DNA of 64,000 nucleotides, from the NCBI GenBank assembly GCA_031178005.1, contig JAPSJV010000003.1:145829-209828 (forward strand). The letters are read 5' to 3'. Position 1 is the first letter of the stretch. The number at the start of each line of letters is the position of its first letter. Positions 8,172-18,745 of the stretch are shown one piece after another. A model generated the notes under the pieces. The model did not search any database, was not told where the DNA came from, and saw only the letters and a program-made list of their open reading frames with translations. The position numbers were made by a program, and so were the translations under genes. This stretch comes from Pseudarthrobacter sp. (GTDB lineage Bacteria; Actinomycetota; Actinomycetes; Actinomycetales; Micrococcaceae).

Positions 8172-10367
8172 ATGTCTTCCACTCCACGCCACCGCGACCG
8201 TGTTCCTTTTTGGCTGCGCTGGCTCATCCCGGTGCTGTTGGTGCTGACCTGGCTGGCTGTTGCCGGCATTGGCGGGCCTACGTTCGGCAGGCTGGATGAG
8301 GTCTCTTCCAATGACCAGGCGTCCTTCCTGCCGGCCAGCGCCGAAGCCACTGCAGCGCAGGACTGGCAGTCGAAGTTCCGGGATTCGGACGAAATCCCCG
8401 CCGTGGTGATCGTTGAGAACGCCGACCCCTTCACCCCTGCCCAGCTGGGCGAGGTGGCTGCGCTGAAAACGCAGCTGGAGGAACTGAAACTGGGCAGCGC
8501 CGTGATCGGACCCATCCCGTCCGAAGACGGCAGGGCCGTCCAGTTCGTGGCGCCCATCGACTCCTCGAGCGAGGTCAAGGAGGCAGTCAAGGAACTCCGT
8601 GAGGCAGTTGCTGCTGATACCCCCGAGGGGATGCAGACCTATGTCACCGGGCCGGCGGGCCTCGCCGCCGACCTGACTGCCGCGTTCGCGGGCATCGACG
8701 GGATCCTGCTGCTGGTGGCACTCGGCGCAGTGTTTGTGATCCTGCTGATTGTCTACCGGTCCCTGCTGCTGCCCATTGTGGTGCTGCTGACCTCCGTGTT
8801 CGCGCTGTGCGCCGCGATCCTGCTGGTCTTTGCCATGGCCAAGGCCGGCTGGATCCAGCTGAATGGCCAAAGCCAGGGCATCCTTTCGATCCTGGTGATC
8901 GGTGCGGCGACTGACTACGCCTTGCTCTTTGTGGCCCGCTTCCGTGAAGCGCTGACCCACACGCAGAACCGGACCTCGGCCGTGCTGACCGCGTGGAAGG
9001 CCTCCTTCGAGCCCATCCTGGCTTCCGGCGCAACAGTGATCATTGCCCTTCTGTGCCTGCTCTTCTCCGACCTGAACTCGAACAAGGCTCTGGGCCCGGT
9101 GGCTGCTGCCGGCATCCTTTGCTCCCTGTTCGCCGCGCTGACCTTGCTGCCGGCCCTGATGGCGATCTTCGGCCGCGCGGCCTTCTGGCCCTTCCTGCCG
9201 AAGCTGGTCCCTGCCGATGAGCGCGAACCCGAGCTGGTGACCGGGCTGGAAGGCCAGAAGGGCCTGTGGCGGGCCACCGGCTCCCTGGTCTCCCGCCGCC
9301 CGCGCATCGTCTGGGTCGGTTCGGTCCTCCTGCTGCTGGTGGCATCGGCGGGTGTGCTGCAGCTGAAGGCCAGCGGCGTGCCACAGACCGACGTCATCCT
9401 CACCGCCTCCAACGCTGTGGATGGCCAGGACGCACTGGCCCGCCACTTCGACGCCGGCAGCGGCAGCCCCGCCGTCGTAGTCGCAGACGAAAGCAAGGCC
9501 CAGGATGTCCTGGAAACGGTAAAGGCGGCCGACGGCGTGGGCGAGGCCTATCTCCTGGCGCCGGGTTCGGTGCCCATCACCGGCGCCCCCGGGGCTCCCG
9601 GCGCGCCGGACGTCCGCGAGGGCAAGGTGCTGATCAACGCTACCCTCAGCTCCGCTGCCGATTCGCCGGCAGCGGAAGAAGCCGTCAAAGCGCTCCGCGA
9701 CGAGCTCAAAACCGTGGATTCCGGCGCATTGGTGGGAGGCGTAACGGCCACCGCCCTGGATACCAACACCACAGCCCAGCGGGACCTGGTGATCATCATC
9801 CCCGTGGTCCTAGTAGTAATCCTCTTTATACTCATGCTGCTGCTGCGCTCCGTGGTGGCTCCCGTCCTGCTGGTGCTCTCCGTGGTGCTGTCCTACGCCG
9901 CAGCAATGGGTGTCTCCGCGCTGGTCTTCAACAACATCCTGGTCTTCTCCGGCGCCGACGCCACCGTTCCGCTGTTCGGCTTTGTGTTCCTGGTGGCCCT
10001 GGGCGTGGACTACAACATCTTCCTGATGAGCCGGGTCCGCGAAGAGTCACTGAAGCACGGCACCCGCCCGGGCATCCTCCGCGGACTGGGGGTCACCGGC
10101 GGAGTGATCACCTCTGCCGGTGTGGTCCTGGCTGCCACCTTCGCCGCGCTGGGCGTCATCCCGATCATGTTCCTGGTGCAGCTGGCCTTCATTGTGGCCT
10201 TCGGCGTGCTGCTGGACACGGTCCTGGTGCGCTCGCTGCTTGTCCCCGCACTGGCGTACGACATCGGGCCGAAGATCTGGTGGCCCGGCAAGCTGGGGCG
10301 GACCGCGGCGAAGGGCGGCCCGGATGCGGCGGCCGCGGAACCCGGCGTCACGGCGGGCAGTCTTTAG
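8172..10367 (+). CDS. MMPL/RND-family membrane exporter
   Basis: 731 residues, ATG at 8172 with GAAGGAATC before it. Two repeats, each with one TM helix, an extracellular domain and a block of about five more helices. The first helix is WLIPVLLVLTWLAVAGIGG. The MMPL signature motifs are ILVIGAATDYALLFVARFRE near residue 240 and FVFLVALGVDYNIFLMSRVREE near 610; the Asp residues in these are the proton-relay positions of the family. Length fits actinobacterial MMPL proteins that export lipids or drugs. Control by the adjacent MarR-type protein suggests an efflux role for a hydrophobic compound; substrate unknown. Confidence 0.92.
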   Translation: MSSTPRHRDRVPFWLRWLIPVLLVLTWLAVAGIGGPTFGRLDEVSSNDQASFLPASAEATAAQDWQSKFRDSDEIPAVVIVENADPFTPAQLGEVAALKTQLEELKLGSAVIGPIPSEDGRAVQFVAPIDSSSEVKEAVKELREAVAADTPEGMQTYVTGPAGLAADLTAAFAGIDGILLLVALGAVFVILLIVYRSLLLPIVVLLTSVFALCAAILLVFAMAKAGWIQLNGQSQGILSILVIGAATDYALLFVARFREALTHTQNRTSAVLTAWKASFEPILASGATVIIALLCLLFSDLNSNKALGPVAAAGILCSLFAALTLLPALMAIFGRAAFWPFLPKLVPADEREPELVTGLEGQKGLWRATGSLVSRRPRIVWVGSVLLLLVASAGVLQLKASGVPQTDVILTASNAVDGQDALARHFDAGSGSPAVVVADESKAQDVLETVKAADGVGEAYLLAPGSVPITGAPGAPGAPDVREGKVLINATLSSAADSPAAEEAVKALRDELKTVDSGALVGGVTATALDTNTTAQRDLVIIIPVVLVVILFILMLLLRSVVAPVLLVLSVVLSYAAAMGVSALVFNNILVFSGADATVPLFGFVFLVALGVDYNIFLMSRVREESLKHGTRPGILRGLGVTGGVITSAGVVLAATFAALGVIPIMFLVQLAFIVAFGVLLDTVLVRSLLVPALAYDIGPKIWWPGKLGRTAAKGGPDAAAAEPGVTAGSL

Positions 10368-10446
10368 GCCTGGTCGCGCCGGCGCGGCCCCGGAAAGGCG
10401 GGGATTCCTGCGGAGTTCGGGTCCAAAAGCCTGCTCTGCGTGACGG

Positions 10447-11382
10447 CTAAGAAGCCGCCTCGATGGTGCGCCACCAGTCCACTGTTGCGGCGGCCGCCTT
10501 CGGCAGCGGTGTTGGCCGCAGGCCGAAAGCGGTCTCGCTGGCGGTGGAGTCCATGACAAAGGGCCTCTCAAACTGGTAAGCCAGCTCCGCAATCTCCTTC
10601 AGGTCTGAGGAAAACAGCCCACTGAGCCGCATCGCCCAGCCGGGAACGGCATAGATACCTTTCAGCGGAACGCCGGCGGCCTGGGCAAAGGCCGTGGCGA
10701 GTTCCCGTTGGGTCATGGCCGGCAGGGTGGGAGCATGCCACACCGTGTTCCATAGCTCCGGGGTCCCGGCCGCGTGGATCATGGCATCAGCCAGGTCCGG
10801 CACGTACGTGAACGCGTGCGGCTGGGTGGTGCTGCCGATCACTGAGAGCCGCTTCCCCGCGAGGATGCCGGGCACAATGCGCTCGCCGGCATGGGCCATC
10901 CGGACGCGCGGACCGAAGAAATCGCCGGCAACGACGCTGACCGTATCCGTGGCGGACGCCGCCCTGCCGGCCAGCAGTTGGCTCCGCACCCCACGTTTTC
11001 CGCCGCTGGCCTCCCGCGGTGAATCCTCCCTCATAACGCTGTCCGGCTCGCTGTAGGAGTAGAGGCTTTCCGGGAAGATGACGACGGCGCCCGCCTCCTT
11101 CGCGGCGGTCATTACCTTTTACTCTGCGCGGGGGAGTTCCGCCTCCCAGTCCCGCGCGTTGTAGGACGCGTGGATGCAGTGGAAGACTGCTGCGGCGCCT
11201 TGCATCAGCGCGCGGAGGGCTTCTGCGTCCTGGACGTCCACGCGGACACGCTCCACCAGCGGGTGCTCCGGGCCGCTGCCGGAGCGGGTGGCAATGCGGA
11301 CGTTTTTGCCTTGTTCTGCAAGGCATTCGGCGATGGTCCAGCCAACAGGACCGGCTCCGGTGACAACGTACTGTTCGTTCAT
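10447..11382 (-). pseudogene. NAD-dependent epimerase/dehydratase-like gene split by an in-frame stop codon
   Basis: Reading from the ATG at 11382 (AAGGA Shine-Dalgarno), the first 87 residues contain the Rossmann motif VVTGAGPVGWTIAECLAEQGKNVRIATRSG and end ...WEAELPRAE at a TAA (11121-11119). The same frame continues K-V then ATG at 11112 for another 221 residues (FPESLYSYSEPD, YVPDLADAMIHAAGTPE, WW near the end), the rest of a normal ~310-residue extended SDR-like protein. Only one base change separates it from an intact gene. It is either a recent pseudogene, a sequencing error, or two coupled polypeptides through restart at 11112. A TetR-type regulator is divergent. Confidence 0.8.
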
Positions 11383-11425
11383 GGTGTTCCTTCTACTGGT
11401 GGACCGGCATTGCCCGGGAGTTTGG

Positions 11426-11488
11426 GAGAGCAGTGCTCTCGAAAACAAGAATGAAGCCATGCTGCCGTTAAGTCAAGAGCACTGCTCT
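11426..11488. promoter_or_regulatory. Two TetR-type operators (AGAGCA-N-TGCTCT)
   Basis: GAGAGCAGTGCTCTC at 11426-11440 is a perfect palindrome about a central base. AGAGCACTGCTCT at 11476-11488 is a second copy of the same core. Centres are 49 bp apart. They lie between the divergent dehydratase-like pseudogene and the TetR-type gene, so both are likely targets of that regulator. Confidence 0.78.
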
Positions 11489-11527
11489 CAAGAGGCGGCG
11501 GTGCTCTGGTTTTTTTGGATCCGTGGC

Positions 11528-12331
11528 ATGCTGGATGGTATGTCCCCAGCCGATTCCATCGATTCCGACGGGTCTCCGGACGCCGCTGATGCCACCGACG
11601 CCGCCGATGCCCGACGGGGAACCGCCAGGCCCCTGACGCCCCGTGCCCGCGCCAGGGCGCGGACGATCGCCGACATAATCCGGCTGGGCAGGGAGCATCT
11701 TGCCAAAGACGGTGCTGCCGCCTTGTCACTGCGTGCCGTTGCCCGCGACCTTGGCGTCGTCTCCTCTGCGGTCTACCGGTACGTGGAAAGCCGCGATGAA
11801 CTGCTGACGCTGCTGCTGGTAGACGCCTACAACGAGTTGGGCGATGCCGTTGATGCTGCTGTTGCCACCCGCCCTGAGAGTGACCATCGTGGCCGCTTTG
11901 ACGCCTTGGCATACGCCGTCAGGTCTTGGGCGCTCAGTGAGCCCGCCCGCTATGGACTCCTGTTTGGCAGCCCGGTACCCGGCTACAAAGCGCCAGCGGA
12001 GCGCACCACCGAGCCCGGAACGAGGGTGGTCCGGGCGCTGATCGGCGTAGTGGATGATGCCTACCGCAGTGCCGCCGGCCGGTTGCCCGCGCAGCCGGAG
12101 CCGCCCGCCGTCGGGCCTGCACTTCATGCTGATTTCGAAGCAATACGGGACGGGCTGGGTATTGTGCTCAGCGATGCCGTGCTGGCGCGCGGAACGCTGG
12201 TGTGGACTGCACTGTTTGGCACCATCAGCTTCGAGGTCTTTGGCCAGTATGGGCCGGACACCTTCGGTGCCAGGGACGAACTTTTTGGCCAACACGTGGA
12301 GCATCTTGCACGGCTGGCCGGGCTGGACTGA
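11528..12331 (+). CDS. TetR/AcrR-family regulator
   Basis: About 267 residues if the ATG at 11528 is used (263 from the ATG at 11540). Neither has a strong Shine-Dalgarno. A frame extending further upstream passes through the operators and is unlikely. A low-complexity Asp/Ala leader precedes the helix-turn-helix: RARTIADIIRLGREHLAKDGAAALSLRAVARDLGVVSSAVYRYVESRDELLTLLLVDAYNEL. The C-terminal part (VRSWALSEPARYGLLFGSPVPGY, LFGTISFEVFGQYG) is a TetR_C_13-like ligand domain. Probable autoregulator and repressor of the divergent, now broken, oxidoreductase-like gene. Confidence 0.85.
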   Translation: MLDGMSPADSIDSDGSPDAADATDAADARRGTARPLTPRARARARTIADIIRLGREHLAKDGAAALSLRAVARDLGVVSSAVYRYVESRDELLTLLLVDAYNELGDAVDAAVATRPESDHRGRFDALAYAVRSWALSEPARYGLLFGSPVPGYKAPAERTTEPGTRVVRALIGVVDDAYRSAAGRLPAQPEPPAVGPALHADFEAIRDGLGIVLSDAVLARGTLVWTALFGTISFEVFGQYGPDTFGARDELFGQHVEHLARLAGLD

Positions 12332-12411
12332 GGGCCAGGCCCTGTTGCCCAATGCTGATGGTAAGTAGACTTTCAATGTTCTGAAGATGCCAATCCAGAG
12401 GAGTGGAAGCC

Positions 12412-12924
12412 ATGAGCGACAGCACGGAATCAGGATCAAGCAGGAACCCGCTGGACCCGGACGGTGTGGCCAATCCCGGGCCTGACCGCGACCTGGAGCG
12501 CGATCCGGATTATGATCCGGCTCCTGATGTGGCTGAGGGCGTAGACACTGCAGCCGACGGCGTGGACACTTCAGTCCCTGGTGCTGGTGCCGCGGATTCG
12601 GAGGCGGTGGATGACGAGTCCGGCCGCTACGTCGAGGGCAATTATGGAGATGCCGGCGTGGTCGATGAGGCCCCCGGAGGGCTCGCGGACGAGGGTGAAT
12701 ACACCAAGGGTGATTACGGCGATGCGGGGACGTCGGACGGTGCTGTCGCGGAGAGTCCGGAGGGTGAATATGAAGAAGGCGACTACGGGCCGGCCGGCGT
12801 GAACGAACGCCTCAAAACCGCTGAAGAAGGCGCCGACGGCGAATATCCGGAAGGCGATTACGGCGACGCCGGACGTGTTGGCCGGGAGCCCCGCGACGGC
12901 TTTCCCGAGGATGAACCTTCCTGA
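12412..12924 (+). CDS. Acidic repeat protein with four GDYGDAG-type motifs
   Basis: 170 residues from the ATG at 12412, with AGAGGAG 9 nt upstream. Very acidic and without signal peptide or membrane helix. Four copies of a motif close to E-Y-x-x-G-D-Y-G-D-A-G occur at residues 72-82, 96-106, 119-129 and 144-154, spaced about 24 residues. The N-terminal 60 residues are Asp/Pro-rich and look disordered. No known domain is recognised. The neighbours (TetR gene, dnaK operon) do not suggest a role. Regular spacing of Tyr-Gly-Asp motifs could bind a cation or partner, but this is speculation. Confidence 0.75.
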   Translation: MSDSTESGSSRNPLDPDGVANPGPDRDLERDPDYDPAPDVAEGVDTAADGVDTSVPGAGAADSEAVDDESGRYVEGNYGDAGVVDEAPGGLADEGEYTKGDYGDAGTSDGAVAESPEGEYEEGDYGPAGVNERLKTAEEGADGEYPEGDYGDAGRVGREPRDGFPEDEPS

Positions 12925-13040
12925 CAAAGGGCTCTAGAGGGCTGTTCGCGAAGAGCGAAAGGTTCCGCAGGTGACTTCAGTGCGCCCAAAAACCGCGCCG
13001 ATAAAGCGAACTTTCCGGCCGCCGTCGAACTCTTCCTGCA

Positions 13041-15028
<1,988 letters not shown>

Positions 15029-15030
15029 CC

Positions 15031-15738
15031 ATGCCCCATCACGGTAACGAAGAAGAGCACGATCCGGCGGTCGAGCCAGTCGAGATCCAACAGGAGCGGG
15101 AACAGGAACGCGAGCAGTCCGGCCGCCAGGAACCGGTCATCCGGGACAACCGCAAGGTTGACCCGGTGACGGGAAAGGCGCGGCACCCGGAGTCCCAGTC
15201 TCCGGTGGTCGAGCCTGTCGAGACCGACGCCGACGCCCTGGCCCAGGCCGAGGAAATCCTCAACGGCATCGAAGTGCCTGCTGAGGAATCCGTGGCCCAG
15301 GGGGTTTCGGGCGCAGCTTCCGGCCCCGAGGCTGCCGAACTGAAGAACGACCTTCTCCGCCTGCAGGCCGAGTACGTCAACTACCGCAAGCGAGTCGAGC
15401 GTGACCGCGCCGTGGCAGGGGAGATGGCCGTCATCGGCGTCCTGAACTCCCTGCTTCCGGTGCTGGATGACATCGACGCAGCCCGCCAGCACGGCGACCT
15501 CGCGGACGGCCCGTTCGCCGCGATCTCTGCCAAGCTGGAGAATGCGCTAAAGACGTACAACCTGGTCCGCATCGATGAGACCGGCGTGGAGTTCGATCCG
15601 ACCATCCACGAGGCCCTCATCCAGCAGCCCGGCGAGGACATCGAGGTTGACACCGTCAGCCAGGTTCTTCGTTCCGGCTACAAGGCAGGTGAGCGCGTGC
15701 TCCGCGCCGCACAGGTGATCGTGGCCGTTCCGGCTTAG
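15031..15738 (+). CDS. grpE: Nucleotide exchange factor GrpE
   Basis: 235 residues, starting 2 nt after the dnaK stop. An acidic, Gln/Glu-rich N-terminus of ~100 residues is followed by the coiled coil (LKNDLLRLQAEYVNYRKRVERDR) and the beta-wing domain (VLPVLDDIDAARQHGDL, GVEFDPTIHEALIQQPGEDIEVDTVSQVLRSGYKAGERVLRAAQVIV), the GrpE signature. It releases ADP from DnaK. The long acidic leader (VEPVE occurs twice) is typical of actinobacteria. Confidence 0.98.
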   Translation: MPHHGNEEEHDPAVEPVEIQQEREQEREQSGRQEPVIRDNRKVDPVTGKARHPESQSPVVEPVETDADALAQAEEILNGIEVPAEESVAQGVSGAASGPEAAELKNDLLRLQAEYVNYRKRVERDRAVAGEMAVIGVLNSLLPVLDDIDAARQHGDLADGPFAAISAKLENALKTYNLVRIDETGVEFDPTIHEALIQQPGEDIEVDTVSQVLRSGYKAGERVLRAAQVIVAVPA

Positions 15739-15756
15739 TCGGGTCGACTCGGCGCT

Positions 15757-15820
15757 AGGCCGGATAGAGGGCGGTGCCCGCTTCGCGGTGCCCTCCACAC
15801 CGCCGCCCCCTATCCGGCCT
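15757..15820. repeat. Inverted repeat / hairpin downstream of grpE
   Basis: Arms 15757-15776 and 15801-15820 pair at 18 of 20 positions (start AGGCCGGATAG), plus one G-U, around a 24-nt loop that can fold again. No T-tract follows, so it is not a standard intrinsic terminator. It may attenuate or protect mRNA between grpE and dnaJ, or be a dispersed repeat. Confidence 0.75.
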
Positions 15821-15861
15821 CCGCGCCCGCAGTTTTCTCGCCTAAGGTGAGGTGACAACAC

Positions 15862-15981
15862 AGCTCGCAGCGATATATGGGCCCCGGGAGTGGCATCGGG
15901 CCTGCCGGAGCGTGGCGGCGCGGGTCCGCAAGGACCCAGCCGCCACGCGAAGGGGCGGGGGCCCATATATCGCGGAGAGCT
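15862..15981. repeat. 120-nt nested inverted repeat before dnaJ
   Basis: Outer arms GCGATATATGGGCCCC at 15870-15885 and its exact complement at 15958-15973, extended by AGCTC/GAGCT at 15862-15866 and 15977-15981. Inside, GCGTGGCGGC (15910-15919) pairs with 15939-15948, and GGGTCC (15922-15927) pairs with 15932-15937 across a GCAA tetraloop. The whole could form a long cruciform or folded RNA in the dnaK operon leader for dnaJ. Function unknown; it may be a mobile or dispersed element. Confidence 0.85.
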
Positions 15982-16011
15982 TAGTAAGCACAGATTTGAA
16001 AGGAAACGCCA

Positions 16012-16986
16012 TTGGCTAGCCAGGATTGGGTGGACAAGGATTTTTATAAGATCCTTGGTGTTGCCAAGGACGCTTCCGACGCCGACATCAAGAAGGCCTA
16101 CCGGAAGCTTGCGCGCGAGCACCACCCTGACACCAACTCCGGTAATGCTGCTTCGGAGAAGAAGTTCAAGGACATTTCCGAGGCTTACTCGGTGCTGTCA
16201 GACGCCGAAGAGCGCCAGCAGTATGACGCCATCCGGGCCATGGGCGGCGGGGCACGGTTTGCTCCCGGCGGCGCAGGTGCCGGCGGCAATGCAGGTTTCG
16301 AGGATATGTTCGGCGGCCTGTTCACCGGCAACGCCGGGCGGCACGCGGGCGGGTTCAGTACCTCCGGCGGCATTCCGCCCGAGTTTGCGGACCTCTTTGG
16401 CGGCGGTTTTGGCGGCCCTGCGGGTTACCAGCGGACCCCGCAGAAGGGTGCCGACAGGACTGCAACCACCAGCATTTCCTTCGCCGGTTCCATCCGGGGA
16501 ACCACCATCGGCCTCCGCGAACCCAACGGCGAGGTCATCGACGTCCGTGTTCCGGCCGGCATCAAAGACGGCCAGAAAGTGCGTGTTCGCGGCAAGGGCC
16601 AGCCCGGAGCCGCGGGCAACGGCGACCTGATGGTCCAGGTCTCGGTCAAGCCGCACCCGTTCTACACGCGCGACGGCGACAACCTTCGCATCCACGTTCC
16701 CGTGACCTTCGCAGAAGCTGCTTTGGGCGCGGAGATCGAGGTTCCGACGTTCGACGGCGAGCATGTCCGGGTCCGTGTTCCGGCTGGCACCCCGTCCGGG
16801 CGCACCCTCAGGGTGAAGGGCCACGGCGTGAAGACCTCAAAGGCAACGGGCGATCTGCTGGTGACGATCGACGTCGCCGTTCCCGCCAACCTGAGCAAGG
16901 CTGCGGAGGAAGCAGTGCGGGCATTCGCCGAAGCAACCGCCGACGCCGATGTCCGTGAGGGCCTCGCCGCCAAAGCCCGGTTGTAG
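16012..16986 (+). CDS. dnaJ: DnaJ-family co-chaperone without zinc fingers
   Basis: 324 residues from a TTG start at 16012 with AAAGGAAA upstream. The J domain ([33 protein letters not shown]) has the HPD motif at 42-44. A Gly/Phe-rich region spans about 75-140. The C-terminal substrate-binding domains follow ([36 protein letters not shown]). There is no cysteine, so the CXXCXGXG zinc fingers of type I DnaJ are absent; it is a type II/CbpA-like J protein. It stimulates DnaK ATPase and delivers clients. A type I DnaJ is probably encoded elsewhere. Confidence 0.95.
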   Translation: MASQDWVDKDFYKILGVAKDASDADIKKAYRKLAREHHPDTNSGNAASEKKFKDISEAYSVLSDAEERQQYDAIRAMGGGARFAPGGAGAGGNAGFEDMFGGLFTGNAGRHAGGFSTSGGIPPEFADLFGGGFGGPAGYQRTPQKGADRTATTSISFAGSIRGTTIGLREPNGEVIDVRVPAGIKDGQKVRVRGKGQPGAAGNGDLMVQVSVKPHPFYTRDGDNLRIHVPVTFAEAALGAEIEVPTFDGEHVRVRVPAGTPSGRTLRVKGHGVKTSKATGDLLVTIDVAVPANLSKAAEEAVRAFAEATADADVREGLAAKARL

Positions 16987-16998
16987 GGCGGAGTGGTC

Positions 16999-17418
16999 AT
17001 GAACATCAGTGCTGACCAGCCGATCTTCGTGATCTCGGTGGCTGCGGAACTGGCGGACATGCACCCGCAGACGCTGAGGCAGTACGACCGCCTGGGCCTG
17101 GTGTCGCCCCGGCGTGCGCCGGGGAAGTCACGGCGCTATTCCCAGCGGGACATCAACATGCTCCGGGAGATCCAGCGGCTGTCCCAGGAGGGCGTCTCGC
17201 TGGAGGGCATCAAGAGGATCCTCCAGCTGGAGAACCAGGTGGCCGCCTTGCAAAGCCGGGTCAACGAACTGACCGAGGAACTGAATGTCCGTCGCCGCCA
17301 GCCGCTGGACTCCCGCATCTTCGCGGCGGGGGCGGCCGGCGACGTCGTAAGCCTGGCCCGCGGCCAGCGGCCGCAGGCCAGGTCGCAGGCCGTGGTGGTG
17401 TGGCGGCCGAAGCTGTAA
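16999..17418 (+). CDS. hspR: Heat-shock repressor HspR (MerR family)
   Basis: 139 residues from the ATG at 16999 (GGAG 5 nt upstream; a GTG two codons earlier is possible). The MerR-type helix-turn-helix FVISVAAELADMHPQTLRQYDRLGLVSPRRAPGKSRRYSQRDINMLREIQRL is followed by a coiled coil (LQLENQVAALQSRVNELTEELN). It lies 12 nt after dnaJ as the last gene of the operon. HspR binds HAIR sites, two of which sit at the dnaK promoter, with DnaK as co-repressor in studied actinobacteria. Confidence 0.95.
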   Translation: MNISADQPIFVISVAAELADMHPQTLRQYDRLGLVSPRRAPGKSRRYSQRDINMLREIQRLSQEGVSLEGIKRILQLENQVAALQSRVNELTEELNVRRRQPLDSRIFAAGAAGDVVSLARGQRPQARSQAVVVWRPKL

Positions 17419-17456
17419 CTCCGGGCCACCGTCGCGGGCTGCTTTTGCCGAGGTCA

Positions 17457-17471
17457 TACAGTAGGGTGATG
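17457..17471 (+). promoter_or_regulatory. -10 box for apparently leaderless nagA-like mRNA
   Basis: TACAGT at 17457-17462 stands exactly 6 nt before the ATG at 17469, the spacing of leaderless actinobacterial transcripts. No convincing Shine-Dalgarno separates them. A -35 box is not clear. Confidence 0.5.
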
Positions 17472-18731
17472 CGCACCTTGAATCCGGCTGAATCCGGGAC
17501 GTACCTGCTGGCCGGCACGATCCTGACCGATGGAACAGCCCAGCCGGATTCCGTAGTTGCCTTCTCCGGCGGCCTCATCACCTACACCGGCCCGCGGTCC
17601 GGCCTGGATCCATCCCTGCTGCCCGGACCTGAAGAGATCGAACTGCCACCGGGCAGCATGATCCTGCCCGGCCTCGTCGACCTGCACTGCCACGGTGCTG
17701 CCGGCGGTGACTTTCCGAGCGGTTCCGGTGAGGCGGCGCGAACCGCAGTGGATTACCTGCACCGCAGCGGCACCACCACGCTGCTTGCCAGCCTGGTGAC
17801 GGCATCCCGGGAAGACCTGTTGCGCGGAATGGAAGGCCTCAGCGTTCTCGCCGGCCAAGGTCTCATAGCCGGTATCCATGCGGAGGGCCCGTTCCTTTCC
17901 CACGTCCGCTGCGGCGCCCAGGATCCCAGGTTCCTCCTCGACCCGGACCTGGATTTCACCCAGGAGCTGATTGCCGCTGCCGGCGGTTACTTGCGCACCA
18001 TGACGTACGCCCCGGAACTGCCTGGTGCCAGTGCCCTGGTGCAGCTGCTTGTCCGGAACGGTGTTGTTCCGTCCCTGGGGCACACGGACGCGGATGCTTT
18101 TTCGACGGCGGCCTCCCTCACCGGGGCGGCCGGGCTGCTGGCCGGGTCCGGAGACCTGGAGACGTCGCGTCCCACCGTCACGCACCTCTTCAACGGAATG
18201 CCGCCCCTGCACCACCGCAGCCCAGGCCCGGTGGCCGCGTGCCTCCGCCTTGCCGCCAGAGGCACAGTGGCAGTGGAGCTTATCGCCGACGGCGCGCACC
18301 TGGATCCGGAAACAGTCCGCATGGTCTTCGAGCTGGTGGGCGCGGAAAATGTGGTCCTGGTGACGGATTCAATGGCTGCAACCGGGTTGCCTGATGGCGA
18401 TTACCAGCTGGGTCCGGCGGCCGTTTCCGTACAGGGCTCCGTGGCCAGGCTGGGCAGCAACGGTTCCCTGGCCGGCGGCACCGCCACCCTCCTGGACGTT
18501 GTGCGGCGGACCATCAGTGCCGGAGTGGACCCAGCGGCCGCCGTCGCATCGGCCACTGCGGTTCCGGCCGCGATCATAGGGCGCCAGCACCAGGTGGGAA
18601 GCCTTCGTGCGGGCCTGCAGGCCGACGTCGTGGTGGTTGACGCCGACTTCCGCAGGGTCTTGGTCCTGCGGGGAGGACGCCCATTGGCCCAGCCCGTCGT
18701 GGAGCAGGCGCCTGCACCCCAGGCTCACTGA
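17469..18731 (+). CDS. nagA: N-acetylglucosamine/galactosamine-6-phosphate deacetylase
   Basis: 420 residues from the ATG at 17469; a longer frame overlaps hspR and lacks support. NagA-family motifs are complete: metal ligands DLHCHGAAGG, IAGIHAEGPFLS, PSLGHTDAD, THLFNGMPPLHHR and VLVTDSMAATGLPDGDY with the catalytic Asp. It hydrolyses the acetyl group of amino-sugar 6-phosphates in the cytoplasm. The nearby GH101, GH35, SIS, kinase and aldolase genes suggest GalNAc-6-phosphate may be its natural substrate (AgaA role), although GlcNAc-6-phosphate is equally possible from sequence. It sits right after the heat-shock operon but seems to have its own promoter. Confidence 0.93.
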   Translation: MRTLNPAESGTYLLAGTILTDGTAQPDSVVAFSGGLITYTGPRSGLDPSLLPGPEEIELPPGSMILPGLVDLHCHGAAGGDFPSGSGEAARTAVDYLHRSGTTTLLASLVTASREDLLRGMEGLSVLAGQGLIAGIHAEGPFLSHVRCGAQDPRFLLDPDLDFTQELIAAAGGYLRTMTYAPELPGASALVQLLVRNGVVPSLGHTDADAFSTAASLTGAAGLLAGSGDLETSRPTVTHLFNGMPPLHHRSPGPVAACLRLAARGTVAVELIADGAHLDPETVRMVFELVGAENVVLVTDSMAATGLPDGDYQLGPAAVSVQGSVARLGSNGSLAGGTATLLDVVRRTISAGVDPAAAVASATAVPAAIIGRQHQVGSLRAGLQADVVVVDADFRRVLVLRGGRPLAQPVVEQAPAPQAH

Positions 18732-18745
18732 ACATGCAGGGAAAG

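Noticed and set aside
11174..11527. N-terminal extension of the TetR-type gene upstream to 11174
   Set aside because: It overlaps the divergent gene and both operators, and lacks homologous sequence.
15757..15981. Insertion sequence or transposon between grpE and dnaJ
   Set aside because: No transposase and no target-site duplication; only inverted repeats are seen, so it is listed as a structured repeat.
16993..17418. CRISPR or tRNA-like signals near the heat-shock operon
   Set aside because: No regularly spaced repeats or cloverleaf structure could be found there or elsewhere in the window.
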